From Prochlorococcus sp. AG-363-M21 (GTDB lineage: Bacteria; Cyanobacteriota; Cyanobacteriia; PCC-6307; Cyanobiaceae): a stretch of 32,956 nucleotides of DNA. The notes under the pieces were generated by a model. The model worked only from the letters and a program-made list of their open reading frames with translations. It searched no databases and had not been told where the DNA came from. The first letter of the stretch is position 1. Every line of letters starts with the position of its first letter. The position numbers and the translations under genes are program-made. The DNA lies in the NCBI GenBank assembly GCA_003278305.1, contig QCFU01000011.1, forward strand, positions 1-32,956, written 5' to 3'. Below are positions 8,104 to 15,382 of the stretch, piece after piece.

Positions 8104-9210
8104 TTGCCTGTTTGGGTCGCTGCTGCTGCGCATGTTGCTGCAGAAGCATTGGCAGGTATGGAATTTAAAGAAAGCCAAGAAATTTATTTGCCAGATCAGG
8201 ATAAAGCAATTTTTGTACCAGTCTCTTCAGCGGCTGTCCTTAATAATGGTATTGAGGCAATCGGTATAAGTCATTGCAATTCTGGACTATCTCTTGATAT
8301 TACTAGGAATTTAGAGATCTGGGTATCTATTAAATATCAAGATCTACATTATTCTTCCCCTAATGAGTGGTTGCAGATTAATGGTGGGCAAGGAGTTGGG
8401 AAAATGAATGTCAATGGGCAAATTTGTATATCTGAATTTGCAAGAAAATTACTTGATTTAAATTTGCAATCATTTAAGAAACCTCAAAAGATTTTGAGAT
8501 TAGAAGTGATTTTTCCTTGTGGTAAAAAATTAGCGGAACGAACTAGTAACTCTTCATTTGGGGTTGTAGATGGATTGGCACTAATAGGTATGCAGGCTGA
8601 AGTGAAAAAAAGCGCGTCGCCTGATCAATTGCAAAAAACAATTGAACTTTTAAAAGAAAAATGTAGTAAGCCTAATTTTAAAGGTGATTTGATTTTTGTT
8701 CTTGGGGAAAATGGTTTGGATATTGCTCTAAAACATGGGTTAAACGAGGGTTTAATAGTTAAAACAGGCAATTGGTTAGGCCCTTTATTGGTTGCCGCTG
8801 CAGAGACAGGAGTAAAGCAGCTTTTAATTTGGGGATATCATGGAAAATTAATTAAACTTGCTGGGGGAATCTTTCATACGCATCATCACTTGGCTGATGC
8901 TCGAATAGAGATATTAATTGCGTTGGCTGTCAAGACTTCAGTCCCTCATAATTTAATTAAAGTGATTACTCAAGCATCATCTATTGAGTCAGCATTACTA
9001 ATGATGGAAGAACATGATCCTTTGCGTGCTCAGAAATTATGGTTTGATTTGGCAAGTTTGATTGAATATAGAAGTATTGAATATGTTAAGCGTTATGCTT
9101 TTGCTATAAAAATAGGCTCTGTTTTGTTTGATCGCCAAAGGAAGCTACGCTGGGCTGGATCATGTGGGCTTCAAATGATCAAATCTCTTGACTTGACACT
9201 TGAGGTCTAA
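8104..9210 (+). CDS. cbiD: Cobalt-precorrin-5B (C1)-methyltransferase
   Basis: CbiD methylates C1 of the corrin ring in the anaerobic cobalamin route, the route used by cyanobacteria (for pseudocobalamin in many picocyanobacteria). The 368-residue product shows the CbiD pattern: LPVWVAAAAHVAAEAL at the N-terminus, NGIEAIGISHCNSGLSLDIT, NGGQGVGKM, FGVVDGLALIGM, VKTGNWLGPLLVAAAETG and GGIFHTHHHLADARIEIL. No ATG exists near the start; the TTG at 8104 gives a product starting at the conserved LPVWVAAAA, though the frame is open back to 8044, so a non-ATG start slightly upstream cannot be excluded. guaA follows after 59 bp on the same strand. No cobalamin riboswitch is apparent upstream. Confidence 0.9.
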   Translation: MPVWVAAAAHVAAEALAGMEFKESQEIYLPDQDKAIFVPVSSAAVLNNGIEAIGISHCNSGLSLDITRNLEIWVSIKYQDLHYSSPNEWLQINGGQGVGKMNVNGQICISEFARKLLDLNLQSFKKPQKILRLEVIFPCGKKLAERTSNSSFGVVDGLALIGMQAEVKKSASPDQLQKTIELLKEKCSKPNFKGDLIFVLGENGLDIALKHGLNEGLIVKTGNWLGPLLVAAAETGVKQLLIWGYHGKLIKLAGGIFHTHHHLADARIEILIALAVKTSVPHNLIKVITQASSIESALLMMEEHDPLRAQKLWFDLASLIEYRSIEYVKRYAFAIKIGSVLFDRQRKLRWAGSCGLQMIKSLDLTLEV

Positions 9211-9269
9211 TTTAAGAGTATTTTGCCTTCTCATTTTTCAGAAGACTTTTTAAGCATTATTTTGGAGAT

Positions 9270-10856
9270 ATGTCTCATTCATCAGATGACAATCAGCGTA
9301 ACCCTTCAATAGTAATTCTTGATTTTGGATCACAGTATTCAGAATTAATAGCTCGGCGTATAAGAGAAACTGATGTCTTTTCAATGGTCGTAAGTTATGA
9401 CACATCGGCTGAGGATATCAAAAAATTATCTCCAAAAGGAATCATTCTTAGTGGAGGCCCTAATTCTGTTTATGAAGATAGGGCACCTTTATCTGACCCT
9501 GCAATTTGGGATTTAGGCATTCCTGTACTTGGTGTTTGCTATGGCATGCAAGTTATGGTTTCTCAATTGGGTGGTTCTGTACATCCAGCTGTAGGGAGAG
9601 CTGAGTATGGCAAGGCGCCTTTACTAGTCGATGATCCAACAGCATTACTAACAAATGTTGTTAATGGTTCCACAATGTGGATGAGTCATGGTGATTCTGT
9701 TAAAAACCTTCCTGAAGGATTTGTTCGTTTAGCGCATACAACTAATACTGCTGAAGCAGCAATTGCGTTACATGACCGTAATTTTTATGGAGTTCAATTT
9801 CATCCTGAGGTTGTTCACTCAACAGACGGAATGGTAATGATTCGCAATTTTGTTTACACCATTTGTTGTTGTCAACCTGATTGGACAACAAAAGCGTTTA
9901 TTGAAGAATCTATTGCACAAGTTCGTAAGCAAGTTGGTAGGAAAAAAGTTTTGCTTGCATTATCTGGTGGAGTCGATTCATCTACACTTGCTTTTCTTTT
10001 GCAGAAGGCCATAGGGGATCAATTAACTTGTATGTTTATTGATCAAGGATTTATGAGGAAAGGTGAACCAGAGTTTCTTATGGAATTTTTTAATCAAAGA
10101 TTTAATATTAATGTTCAATATATCAATGCGCGTAGGCGTTTTATCACAAAATTACAAGGCATAATTGACCCTGAAGAAAAAAGGAAAATTATTGGTGCAG
10201 AGTTTATTAGAGTTTTTGAAGAAGAAAGTGTACGTTTGGGACCATTTGATTATCTTGCCCAAGGAACTTTATACCCTGATGTTATTGAAAGCTCTGGCAC
10301 AAATATAGATCCTAAAACGGGTGAACGGATTGCTGTAAAGATTAAAAGTCATCATAATGTTGGAGGCTTACCCAAAGATCTGCAATTTAAATTAGTTGAA
10401 CCATTAAAGAAATTGTTTAAAGATGAGGTAAGGAAGGTTGGCAGGTCTTTAGGTTTGCCAGAAACAATTGTCCGTAGACATCCTTTTCCTGGACCAGGTT
10501 TAGCTATCAGGATCCTTGGAGAAGTAACAGATGAAAAATTGAATTGTTTAAGAGATGCAGATTTAATTGTTCGTGAAGAAATTAAAAAAGCAGGTTTATA
10601 TCATGAAATTTGGCAGGCTTTTGCAGTCTTATTACCTGTGTGCTCAGTAGGGGTAATGGGTGATCAAAGAACTTATGCTTGGCCTATTGTTGTGAGATGT
10701 GTCTCTAGTGAGGATGGAATGACAGCTGATTGGTCCAGGCTGCCAAATGAATTATTAGAAATCATTTCTAATAGAATAGTAAATGAGGTTAAAGGAGTGA
10801 ATAGAGTGGTTTTAGATATTACAAGTAAACCACCTGGAACCATTGAGTGGGAATAG
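9270..10856 (+). CDS. guaA: GMP synthase (glutamine-hydrolysing)
   Basis: GuaA aminates XMP to GMP using glutamine and ATP. The 528-residue product contains the class I glutamine amidotransferase domain (about 12-200) with catalytic C90 (LGVCYGMQ), H178 and E180 (GVQFHPEV), then the ATP-pyrophosphatase domain with P-loop SGGVDSS at 232-238, and the C-terminal dimerisation domain ending [10 protein letters not shown]. All catalytic residues are present. The last 15 bases of the gene plus one base recur at 14364-14379 (15/16 identical), which matters because the guaA 3' end is a known insertion site for integrative elements. The gene itself is intact. Confidence 0.97.
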   Translation: MSHSSDDNQRNPSIVILDFGSQYSELIARRIRETDVFSMVVSYDTSAEDIKKLSPKGIILSGGPNSVYEDRAPLSDPAIWDLGIPVLGVCYGMQVMVSQLGGSVHPAVGRAEYGKAPLLVDDPTALLTNVVNGSTMWMSHGDSVKNLPEGFVRLAHTTNTAEAAIALHDRNFYGVQFHPEVVHSTDGMVMIRNFVYTICCCQPDWTTKAFIEESIAQVRKQVGRKKVLLALSGGVDSSTLAFLLQKAIGDQLTCMFIDQGFMRKGEPEFLMEFFNQRFNINVQYINARRRFITKLQGIIDPEEKRKIIGAEFIRVFEEESVRLGPFDYLAQGTLYPDVIESSGTNIDPKTGERIAVKIKSHHNVGGLPKDLQFKLVEPLKKLFKDEVRKVGRSLGLPETIVRRHPFPGPGLAIRILGEVTDEKLNCLRDADLIVREEIKKAGLYHEIWQAFAVLLPVCSVGVMGDQRTYAWPIVVRCVSSEDGMTADWSRLPNELLEIISNRIVNEVKGVNRVVLDITSKPPGTIEWE

Positions 10857-10857
10857 T
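10842..10857 (+). repeat. guaA-tail repeat, copy 1 (att-like)
   Basis: ATTGAGTGGGAATAGT covers the last codons and stop of guaA. The same 16 bases with one change (ATTGAGTGGGAGTAGT) occur in direct orientation at 14364-14379. Thirty bases downstream, CCACTCAA at 10881-10888 is the inverted complement of TTGAGTGG here, and GTCCACCACTCAA (10876-10888) is itself repeated with one change just before copy 2. The similarity is directly visible; its origin as an attachment site is inference. Confidence 0.5.
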
Positions 10858-11043
10858 TTAGGGCAGTAAAACGTAGTCCACCACTCAAAAACCCACTTCC
10901 ATAGGTCACCTTCTCTGCGGAGAAATCGTAGAAAGTCATTTTTCTCTACACCTACTATTTTTAGTCAAAGTTTGACCGATCTGAAATTTGGCAATTAATT
11001 GACGATTTCTCTACGAATGATCTAATTTTTATTTGATTTACTT

Positions 11044-11574
11044 TTAAGGATTTTCTTCTTTTGATAAAGATCTTTTCATCTCAGACTCTAATTTCTCTGC
11101 GGCACGAATTGAATCTGAACTCACTTCAACCGAAACCTTAACTAACTCTCCAGGCACATAACAATTATTAGTCATCGTAATTCCTCTAAGAATTGAGGAT
11201 GTTTGAAAATTATATGACTTAAAAGTTCTTTTTAATTTCCTATTGATTTTATTTTTATCTAATCCATTCACTCTAATTTTAAGAGGTTCAGTTTTATCTT
11301 TCTTAGAAGCATTAGTCATCATCTTGATGAATCTAGAAATATTAACAATCGCTGCATCTTCTGCTTCTTGTCTGGCATCTAAATAAGTTTCTTGATCATT
11401 AAATTCAACGGCAACTTCTGTTGAGGAAATGATTTTGAATTTACCATTTAATTCAATGTAATTTATTCCAATCTTTTCAGGATAATTCTTACATGATTCT
11501 GCAAATGAATTTAAGGGAAAGCAAATAGAAAATATAACTAATAAATGTAGATTTATTTTATTAATTCTGAACAT
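11044..11574 (-). CDS. Small exported protein, paralogue of the 13003-13617 product
   Basis: Not a family I can name. The 176-residue product has a signal peptide (LHLLVIFSICFPLNSFAES, cleavage near residue 25). Its mature part aligns with the product of the gene at 13003-13617: SCKNYP at the new N-terminus, KIISS..V.V.F.D, a helix with DARQEAEDAA..NISRF, then ILRGI....NCYVPGELVKVSVEV and a final helix. Two conserved cysteines could form a disulfide. The alanine-rich helix followed by a LxG...CYxPGxxVKV strand resembles the LPP20-like fold, inferred only. It is the last gene of a three-gene minus-strand cluster, 56 bp after the 446-residue protein, and converges on guaA. Confidence 0.75.
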   Translation of the reverse strand: MFRINKINLHLLVIFSICFPLNSFAESCKNYPEKIGINYIELNGKFKIISSTEVAVEFNDQETYLDARQEAEDAAIVNISRFIKMMTNASKKDKTEPLKIRVNGLDKNKINRKLKRTFKSYNFQTSSILRGITMTNNCYVPGELVKVSVEVSSDSIRAAEKLESEMKRSLSKEENP

Positions 11575-11630
11575 ATTTTATTTCGATCGAATTCGCTGTA
11601 TCTAGAAATAGTTGCAAACATAATTTGCCA

Positions 11631-12971
11631 TTATATAAACTCAATTTCTACTTTTTTTATTCTGCTAAGTATATCAACATCAACATCTAAAACAAGCATA
11701 AAGTAGCGCTGAAATTCAAGTAAAGAGTGATCTTTTACCCCACGATTAGTAAATTCATACTTATAGTAATTTTCATCTCCATTAAGAAGAGGTGCAAATC
11801 TGCTTTTATATACAGTCTTGTTGTCTACTGTATAAAGATGAATTTTATTATCGCCATTAGAACCATAAAAATAGATTTGTGATTGCCCACCAATTTGTGG
11901 ATAATTTTGTATTAATAATTTTTGATCATTTTCATCTATTAAATTTATATTGAATGAGTTGTAAGGAATACGCTTTAATGTATTTTTTTTACTTCTTTCT
12001 TTTGCCTCTCTAGAAATATTTTTTAGGAGATAATCAGTAGAATTAACTGCCCTTCCATATTCGAAATCATTGAATCTAATTATATAATCATCAATTTGAG
12101 TACTTATTCTAAACCCAGATCTATTTACTGATTTATCATCACTAATGTTATTCATAATATTTATTATGTTCTTTTTGAAATCTTTTTTTATCGTGAATGC
12201 AACTGGCATAACAATGACTTTTTGCTTGTTATAATATGAACTTGTTATGTTTGAACAGAAAATACTTTGTCCCCATGATGTTTCATCTAAGTAACTATTC
12301 CCAAACTTGTTTACATAATTTTTTCTTATTTGATCTCTAGAACAATAATTTGTAGCAATAAAATCTTCATAAGGTTGTGGTTTCCCTATTTCAATTTCAA
12401 TTACTTCTCCTTTCTTAATAGGAGTGATTACTTTATCTCTCAAAATATCTAATTTTTTATTTGATGTATTTAAATTAGTTGCTATTTGTGTAAATAATCC
12501 TTCTTCTACTTTTTGTGAACCGTATGCTAATTCTTTAATATATGCTCTGAAATCATCAACCCTTACATCTACTCTTGCAGAGACATTATAAATTGAACCA
12601 TTTTGTTGAACATTTAGGACCTCAAAGTATTTAATTGATCCTTGTGAATAATCTCTTATATCTTTTTTAATAACCTTGGTTTTACTAATAACTCCATCTC
12701 TAATTTCTTTTTGTTTTTTAATTTGAGTTTCTGCATCAATAAAAGAACCAACGACTTGAGTTAGAGCATTTTCTGCAGCATTTTGAGCAGCAGCATCGAT
12801 AGAGGTTCCATATCCACTTGCAGTTACTGTTTTAATGATCTTTTCGTCAGACCCTGCGGCATTACTAATAAGCATTGTATTTTTATTCTCTACTGCTTCT
12901 AGAGATGAAAAGACCTGACCGGCATAGGAAGGAGGGAGAAGGAGGAATAAAAATAGTGCTATTAAACGCAT
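11631..12971 (-). CDS. Exported protein with LPP20/FlgT-like N-terminal region
   Basis: The 446-residue product begins with a signal peptide (MRLIALFLFLLLPPSYAGQV, cleavage near residue 17). Residues about 46-150 have a recognisable pattern: TVTASGYGTSIDAAAQNAAE, ALTQVVGSFID, then YFEVLNVQQNGSIYNVSARV with DVRVDDF. An Ala-rich helix after TASGxG followed by Y.V.vrV.V is how LPP20 lipoproteins and the N-terminus of the flagellar protein FlgT look; no lipobox cysteine is present and there is no flagellum here. The remaining 290 residues, rich in Asn, Lys, Ile and Tyr, match nothing I know. It sits between two genes that are paralogues of each other (31-bp and 56-bp gaps), implying one transcript and possibly one complex. 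Confidence 0.75.
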   Translation of the reverse strand: MRLIALFLFLLLPPSYAGQVFSSLEAVENKNTMLISNAAGSDEKIIKTVTASGYGTSIDAAAQNAAENALTQVVGSFIDAETQIKKQKEIRDGVISKTKVIKKDIRDYSQGSIKYFEVLNVQQNGSIYNVSARVDVRVDDFRAYIKELAYGSQKVEEGLFTQIATNLNTSNKKLDILRDKVITPIKKGEVIEIEIGKPQPYEDFIATNYCSRDQIRKNYVNKFGNSYLDETSWGQSIFCSNITSSYYNKQKVIVMPVAFTIKKDFKKNIINIMNNISDDKSVNRSGFRISTQIDDYIIRFNDFEYGRAVNSTDYLLKNISREAKERSKKNTLKRIPYNSFNINLIDENDQKLLIQNYPQIGGQSQIYFYGSNGDNKIHLYTVDNKTVYKSRFAPLLNGDENYYKYEFTNRGVKDHSLLEFQRYFMLVLDVDVDILSRIKKVEIEFI

Positions 12972-13002
12972 TTGATTTATAAATTAAGAAGTGTGTCTCC
13001 CT

Positions 13003-13617
13003 TTAAAAATCACTATTGTAATTTGAGTATCCATCCATTGAATTAAATCCAGAGGACTTGGATCCAGAGTTGTTAGAAGAACCAGAGCCAGAACTATTTC
13101 TACTGTTTGTCATGTTTTGATTGAGTCGACTTGCACTGATAATCGTTTCAGGTTTGATACCAATCGTTAATTTGACAAATTTACCTGGGGTATAGCATCT
13201 TCCTACGTCGACGACTCCATTTAAAATTGCTTCTGTACTTTCAACACTGCTACATAAAGTAGTTTTGATTTTTTCGATATTAACGTTTTTAGATTCATTC
13301 CCTTCGGGATCCTTACTCATTAAAGTTCTTGATAATTTTGCACTTTTTCTTTCGCAATCTTTGGCGATTTTAGTTTGCATAAATTCTGAAATTTGTGCTT
13401 TTGCTTCTGCTTTCGCTTCTGCATATGCATCCATCACTTCGTCTGCATCATCAAAAGGCACAGAGACTTGATAAGTAGAAATTATTTTTGGACCATTTTC
13501 CTGAGGAATAACAGTTGCTCCAAGATTGCTTGGATAGTCTTTACAGGAAGAAGCAAATGCATTTAAAGGCAAGAGAAAAGAAACAAATAAAGAGGCAGAC
13601 GTAGCAACTATTTTCAT
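13003..13617 (-). CDS. Small exported protein with Ser/Gly/Asn-rich tail, paralogue of 11044-11574
   Basis: First gene of the three-gene secreted-protein cluster. From ATG 13617 the product has 204 residues: signal peptide MKIVATSASLFVSFLLPLNA, then SSCKDYP, KIISTYQVSVPFDDAD, an Ala/Glu/Lys-rich helix (AYAEAKAEAKAQISEFM), ILNGVVDVGRCYTPGKFVKL, and a low-complexity Ser/Gly/Asn tail of about 40 residues. The frame is open to ATG 13650, but that start puts 11 odd residues before the signal peptide and a TACAAT -10-like box at 13661-13666 would start transcription only a few bases before it; 13617 is therefore preferred. It shares the SCKxYP, KIIS and CYxPG motifs with the downstream paralogue. 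Two further cysteines (in KDCERK and TLCSSV) are unique to this copy. Function unknown. Confidence 0.72.
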   Translation of the reverse strand: MKIVATSASLFVSFLLPLNAFASSCKDYPSNLGATVIPQENGPKIISTYQVSVPFDDADEVMDAYAEAKAEAKAQISEFMQTKIAKDCERKSAKLSRTLMSKDPEGNESKNVNIEKIKTTLCSSVESTEAILNGVVDVGRCYTPGKFVKLTIGIKPETIISASRLNQNMTNSRNSSGSGSSNNSGSKSSGFNSMDGYSNYNSDF

Positions 13618-13660
13618 GAATATCATGTGAATTGGTAGATTGTATAGCATTGCTAGAAAT

Positions 13661-13666
13661 ATTGTA
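13661..13666 (-). promoter_or_regulatory. Candidate -10 box for the three-gene exported-protein cluster
   Basis: On the minus strand TACAAT matches the -10 consensus at 5 of 6 positions, about 44 bp before the preferred start at 13617. A convincing -35 is not present at 17 bp spacing (TAGACA at 13686-13681 is too close), which is common in Prochlorococcus promoters. Single-site match, so weak. Confidence 0.3.
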
Positions 13667-13806
13667 TTTTGTTTAAGAACTGTCTATAGAAATGTTTTTT
13701 GAATACATTTGATAGTTTTTTTTATTTCAGGCAAAGCAATAAGTGTCCTAATTAGCAGTGGAATTCTTAATTACACAACCAAAATGAAGGAAGAGATGAA
13801 AAAACC

Positions 13807-14244
13807 ATGAAATTTCACTCATTACTTGCTGCAGCGATATTTTTAACACCCGTAGGTGTTTTCGCAGATGAATATCAAAGAGGATATACAACCCAACGGT
13901 CTTGCTTTAAAGAAATCTATAGGGAGGAATATGTACCAGGCACAAGATCATCAAAAGGATATGTGAAGGCCTTTTCTGACACTGTTGAAGTCCCTTGTGG
14001 TTCAAGTAGTGGGCATTCAGTTCGTAGTTACAACCATTACCCAAACAGGCATTACAGAAGAAGCAAAAACCAGGTATTAGTGTCTCGGAATCATAGATCA
14101 CCAAGTTGTAGTGCAGGAAATGCAACTACAGGAGGATTGATCGGAGGAGGTCTTGCTGCTGCCTTGAGCAAGAAGGATGCTTATGGATGGTCAGTTCCTT
14201 TAGGTGCTGTTCTTGGCATGGGAATTGCTAATGCTAATTGTTAG
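13807..14244 (+). CDS. Exported glycine-zipper protein of unknown function
   Basis: The 145-residue product has a clean signal peptide (MKFHSLLAAAIFLTPVGVFA, cleavage before DEYQ). The mature N-terminal part has CFKEIYREEYVPGTRSSKGY and EVPCGSS, a basic and aromatic middle (RSYNHYPNRHYRRSKNQ), and a C-terminal glycine zipper, CSAGNATTGGLIGGGLAAAL followed by GWSVPLGAVLGMGIANANC. Gly-zipper segments of this kind (Gly zipper 2TM-like) are found in outer-membrane or periplasmic proteins. Four cysteines in the mature protein suggest disulfides. GGAAGAG lies 11 bp before the ATG. A tiny ORF (MKEEMKKP, 13784-13810) ends in an ATGA overlap with the start. It is divergent from the three-gene cluster. 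Confidence 0.75.
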   Translation: MKFHSLLAAAIFLTPVGVFADEYQRGYTTQRSCFKEIYREEYVPGTRSSKGYVKAFSDTVEVPCGSSSGHSVRSYNHYPNRHYRRSKNQVLVSRNHRSPSCSAGNATTGGLIGGGLAAALSKKDAYGWSVPLGAVLGMGIANANC

Positions 14245-14311
14245 TCTTTTTCTGATTGCAATTTTGAAAGTAAGAAAAGCAAATATTTGTCTCTAGAAGA
14301 CTTCCACACCG

Positions 14312-14317
14312 TATAAT
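14312..14317 (+). promoter_or_regulatory. Perfect TATAAT -10 box in front of a hairpin run
   Basis: TATAAT matches the sigma-70 -10 consensus exactly. TTGTCT at 14287-14292 (4/6 to TTGACA) lies 19 bp upstream, a slightly long spacing. The expected transcription start is near 14324, and no protein gene follows in this direction, so if active it would drive a noncoding RNA. Confidence 0.4.
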
Positions 14318-14321
14318 AGGG

Positions 14322-14390
14322 GGTGAAACCCTTGTTCACCACTCAATAATTTTAGCAGGTGCTATTGAGTGGGAGTAGTATTGACTACTA
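14322..14390 (+). ncRNA. Candidate structured RNA of unknown type
   Basis: Three adjacent inverted repeats follow the TATAAT box: GGTGAA/TTCACC (14322-14327 with 14335-14340, 7-nt loop); CCACTCAATA/TATTGAGTGG (14339-14348 with 14363-14372, perfect 10-bp stem, 14-nt loop); and AGTAGT/ACTACT (14374-14379 with 14384-14389, 4-nt loop). The first two overlap by two bases, so they would compete. No T-run follows the third hairpin, so the 3' end is unclear. The second stem also contains most of the guaA-tail repeat, so the symmetry may instead belong to a recombination site. Confidence 0.3.
14364..14379 (+). repeat. guaA-tail repeat, copy 2 (att-like)
   Basis: ATTGAGTGGGAGTAGT matches the guaA 3' end at 10842-10857 at 15 of 16 bases in direct orientation, with A to G as the only change. 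It is the right arm of a perfect 10-bp inverted repeat (14339-14372). Read in frame it would still give I-E-W-E-stop, as at the end of GuaA, but no coding sequence precedes it, so it is not a working gene fragment. Confidence 0.5.
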
Positions 14391-14477
14391 AAAGGTAGTT
14401 ATTGATAAAAGGTTGAGTATCTTTGCTTTCATTACACATCTTTATATAAAACTAGGGAAAAATTGTATGTGTTAGGC

Positions 14478-14573
14478 ATAAAAAAACCGTCCTTATGATT
14501 AGGACGGTTTTATGGAAGATCTACGGCAAGTGTTTCCTTGTTTCCACTGCTGACGGATCTTGACTCCTCACAG
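14478..14573 (-). ncRNA. yfr2: Yfr2-family small RNA (tandem GGAAACA)
   Basis: On the minus strand the sequence GGAAACAAGGAAACA (14545-14531) has two GGAAACA copies, as I recall the hallmark of the cyanobacterial Yfr2-Yfr5 small RNAs. It sits in a loop closed by AGTG/CACT, GC/GC and, further out, AAGATC/GATCTT. Immediately downstream is a strong Rho-independent terminator with a U7 run. TAAAAA at 14585-14580 is a plausible -10 element, putting the start near 14573 and the length near 95 nt, close to known family members. No ORF overlaps. Yfr2 RNAs in Prochlorococcus are abundant and thought to regulate by base pairing. The 5' end is approximate. Confidence 0.75.
14480..14511 (-). terminator. 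Rho-independent terminator of the Yfr2-like RNA
   Basis: AAAACCGTCCT (14483-14493) pairs perfectly with AGGACGGTTTT (14501-14511) around a 7-nt loop. On the minus strand the stem is followed by seven T (14486-14480), partly included in the stem. On the plus strand the run is only four T, so the hairpin acts mainly for minus-strand transcription. Confidence 0.85.
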
Positions 14574-14683
14574 AAGGTATTTTTACTTACTTGAAAGCAT
14601 TTGGCAAGCTTTTATTACAACGTATAGTTCATTGCATACAGTCGCTTTGTGTATCATGACAACAATTTGAAAAAAGTTGTTTT

Positions 14684-15109
14684 TTAATTTGTTCTATCTT
14701 TTGCTAATCTTTTTTCGGTTTCAACAGTACAAACTTGTTCGATTACGCTTAGAATTAACTTGTCTCCATTGGGAGATTTCCATTCTAAATCTTTATTTTT
14801 AATTTCATTAAACTTCTTAGTACCTATTGCTACATCTTTGAATAATGTTTTTGAACAGTCAATATCCATTGTATAAAGGATATTCTGCATAATTCCGTTG
14901 CTATTTCTTGGTATAAATTTGCTGAATACTCTTATAGATCCATCTTTATTGGTTTGCATATTCTTTTTATCCCATATTTGTTCTCCAAATTGGCTTTGTG
15001 GGACTGTAACCCAATCGTATGACAAAGCATACGTTATTTTTAAAGGGTAAAACATAATAAAAGCAGCTAAAATATAACAATAAATATTTTTCATGTGAAA
15101 GATTTTCAA
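14684..15109 (-). CDS. Small exported protein of unknown function
   Basis: The 141-residue product has a signal peptide (KNIYCYILAAFIMFYPLKIT, cleavage near ALS). The mature part starts DWVTVPQSQFGEQIWDKKNM and has strand-rich segments (SIRVFSKFIPRN, ILYTMDIDCSKTLFKD) and two cysteines, DIDCSK and EQVCTVE. The pattern of a W near the start, a D/N-rich strand, YxxDIDC and a C-terminal VC recalls surface-adhesin-E/CNP1-like small periplasmic proteins, but this is only a resemblance. Met6 (15094) is an alternative start with a tidier signal peptide. It lies just upstream, on the same strand, of the Yfr2-like RNA. Confidence 0.68.
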   Translation of the reverse strand: MKIFHMKNIYCYILAAFIMFYPLKITYALSYDWVTVPQSQFGEQIWDKKNMQTNKDGSIRVFSKFIPRNSNGIMQNILYTMDIDCSKTLFKDVAIGTKKFNEIKNKDLEWKSPNGDKLILSVIEQVCTVETEKRLAKDRTN

Positions 15110-15382
15110 TTGGTTTCAGCAACTTCTGAATATTTCTAGAGAGTACGCACTTTGATTGGCTTGCATCTATATTTTATAAAAAAATTGTTGCCTAGTGAAA
15201 GATCTAAATATATATGTAATTTTATGAGTTGCAGGATATTTTGTGCTTAACGTTAATGCCCTATTTCATAACCAATGGAAAGTCAAAGTGCCTAAGAAAG
15301 AATAGGATCTATTTTTTTGATAACTAACTACTGGTAAATCAAAGTTAGGAAAGGTACTTTAGGATAGTGATTAATAATCCAA

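Larger units (their letters stand above)
14245..14683. other. 439-bp gap with two candidate RNA genes and a guaA-tail repeat
   Basis: The gap lies between two convergent protein genes and has no credible ORF. It contains, left to right, a TATAAT box (14312-14317), three successive hairpins (14322-14340, 14339-14372, 14374-14389), the second copy of the guaA-tail repeat (14364-14379), a strong terminator hairpin (14483-14511) and the minus-strand GGAAACA-repeat RNA. The separate elements are listed individually. Confidence 0.7.

Noticed and set aside
8084-8269. 61-codon plus-strand ORF at the cbiD start
   Set aside because: It is in the wrong frame over cbiD, whose own frame gives clear family motifs.
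10673-10939. 88-codon minus-strand ORF across the guaA 3' end
   Set aside because: It lies mostly antisense to conserved guaA coding sequence, so it is a shadow frame.
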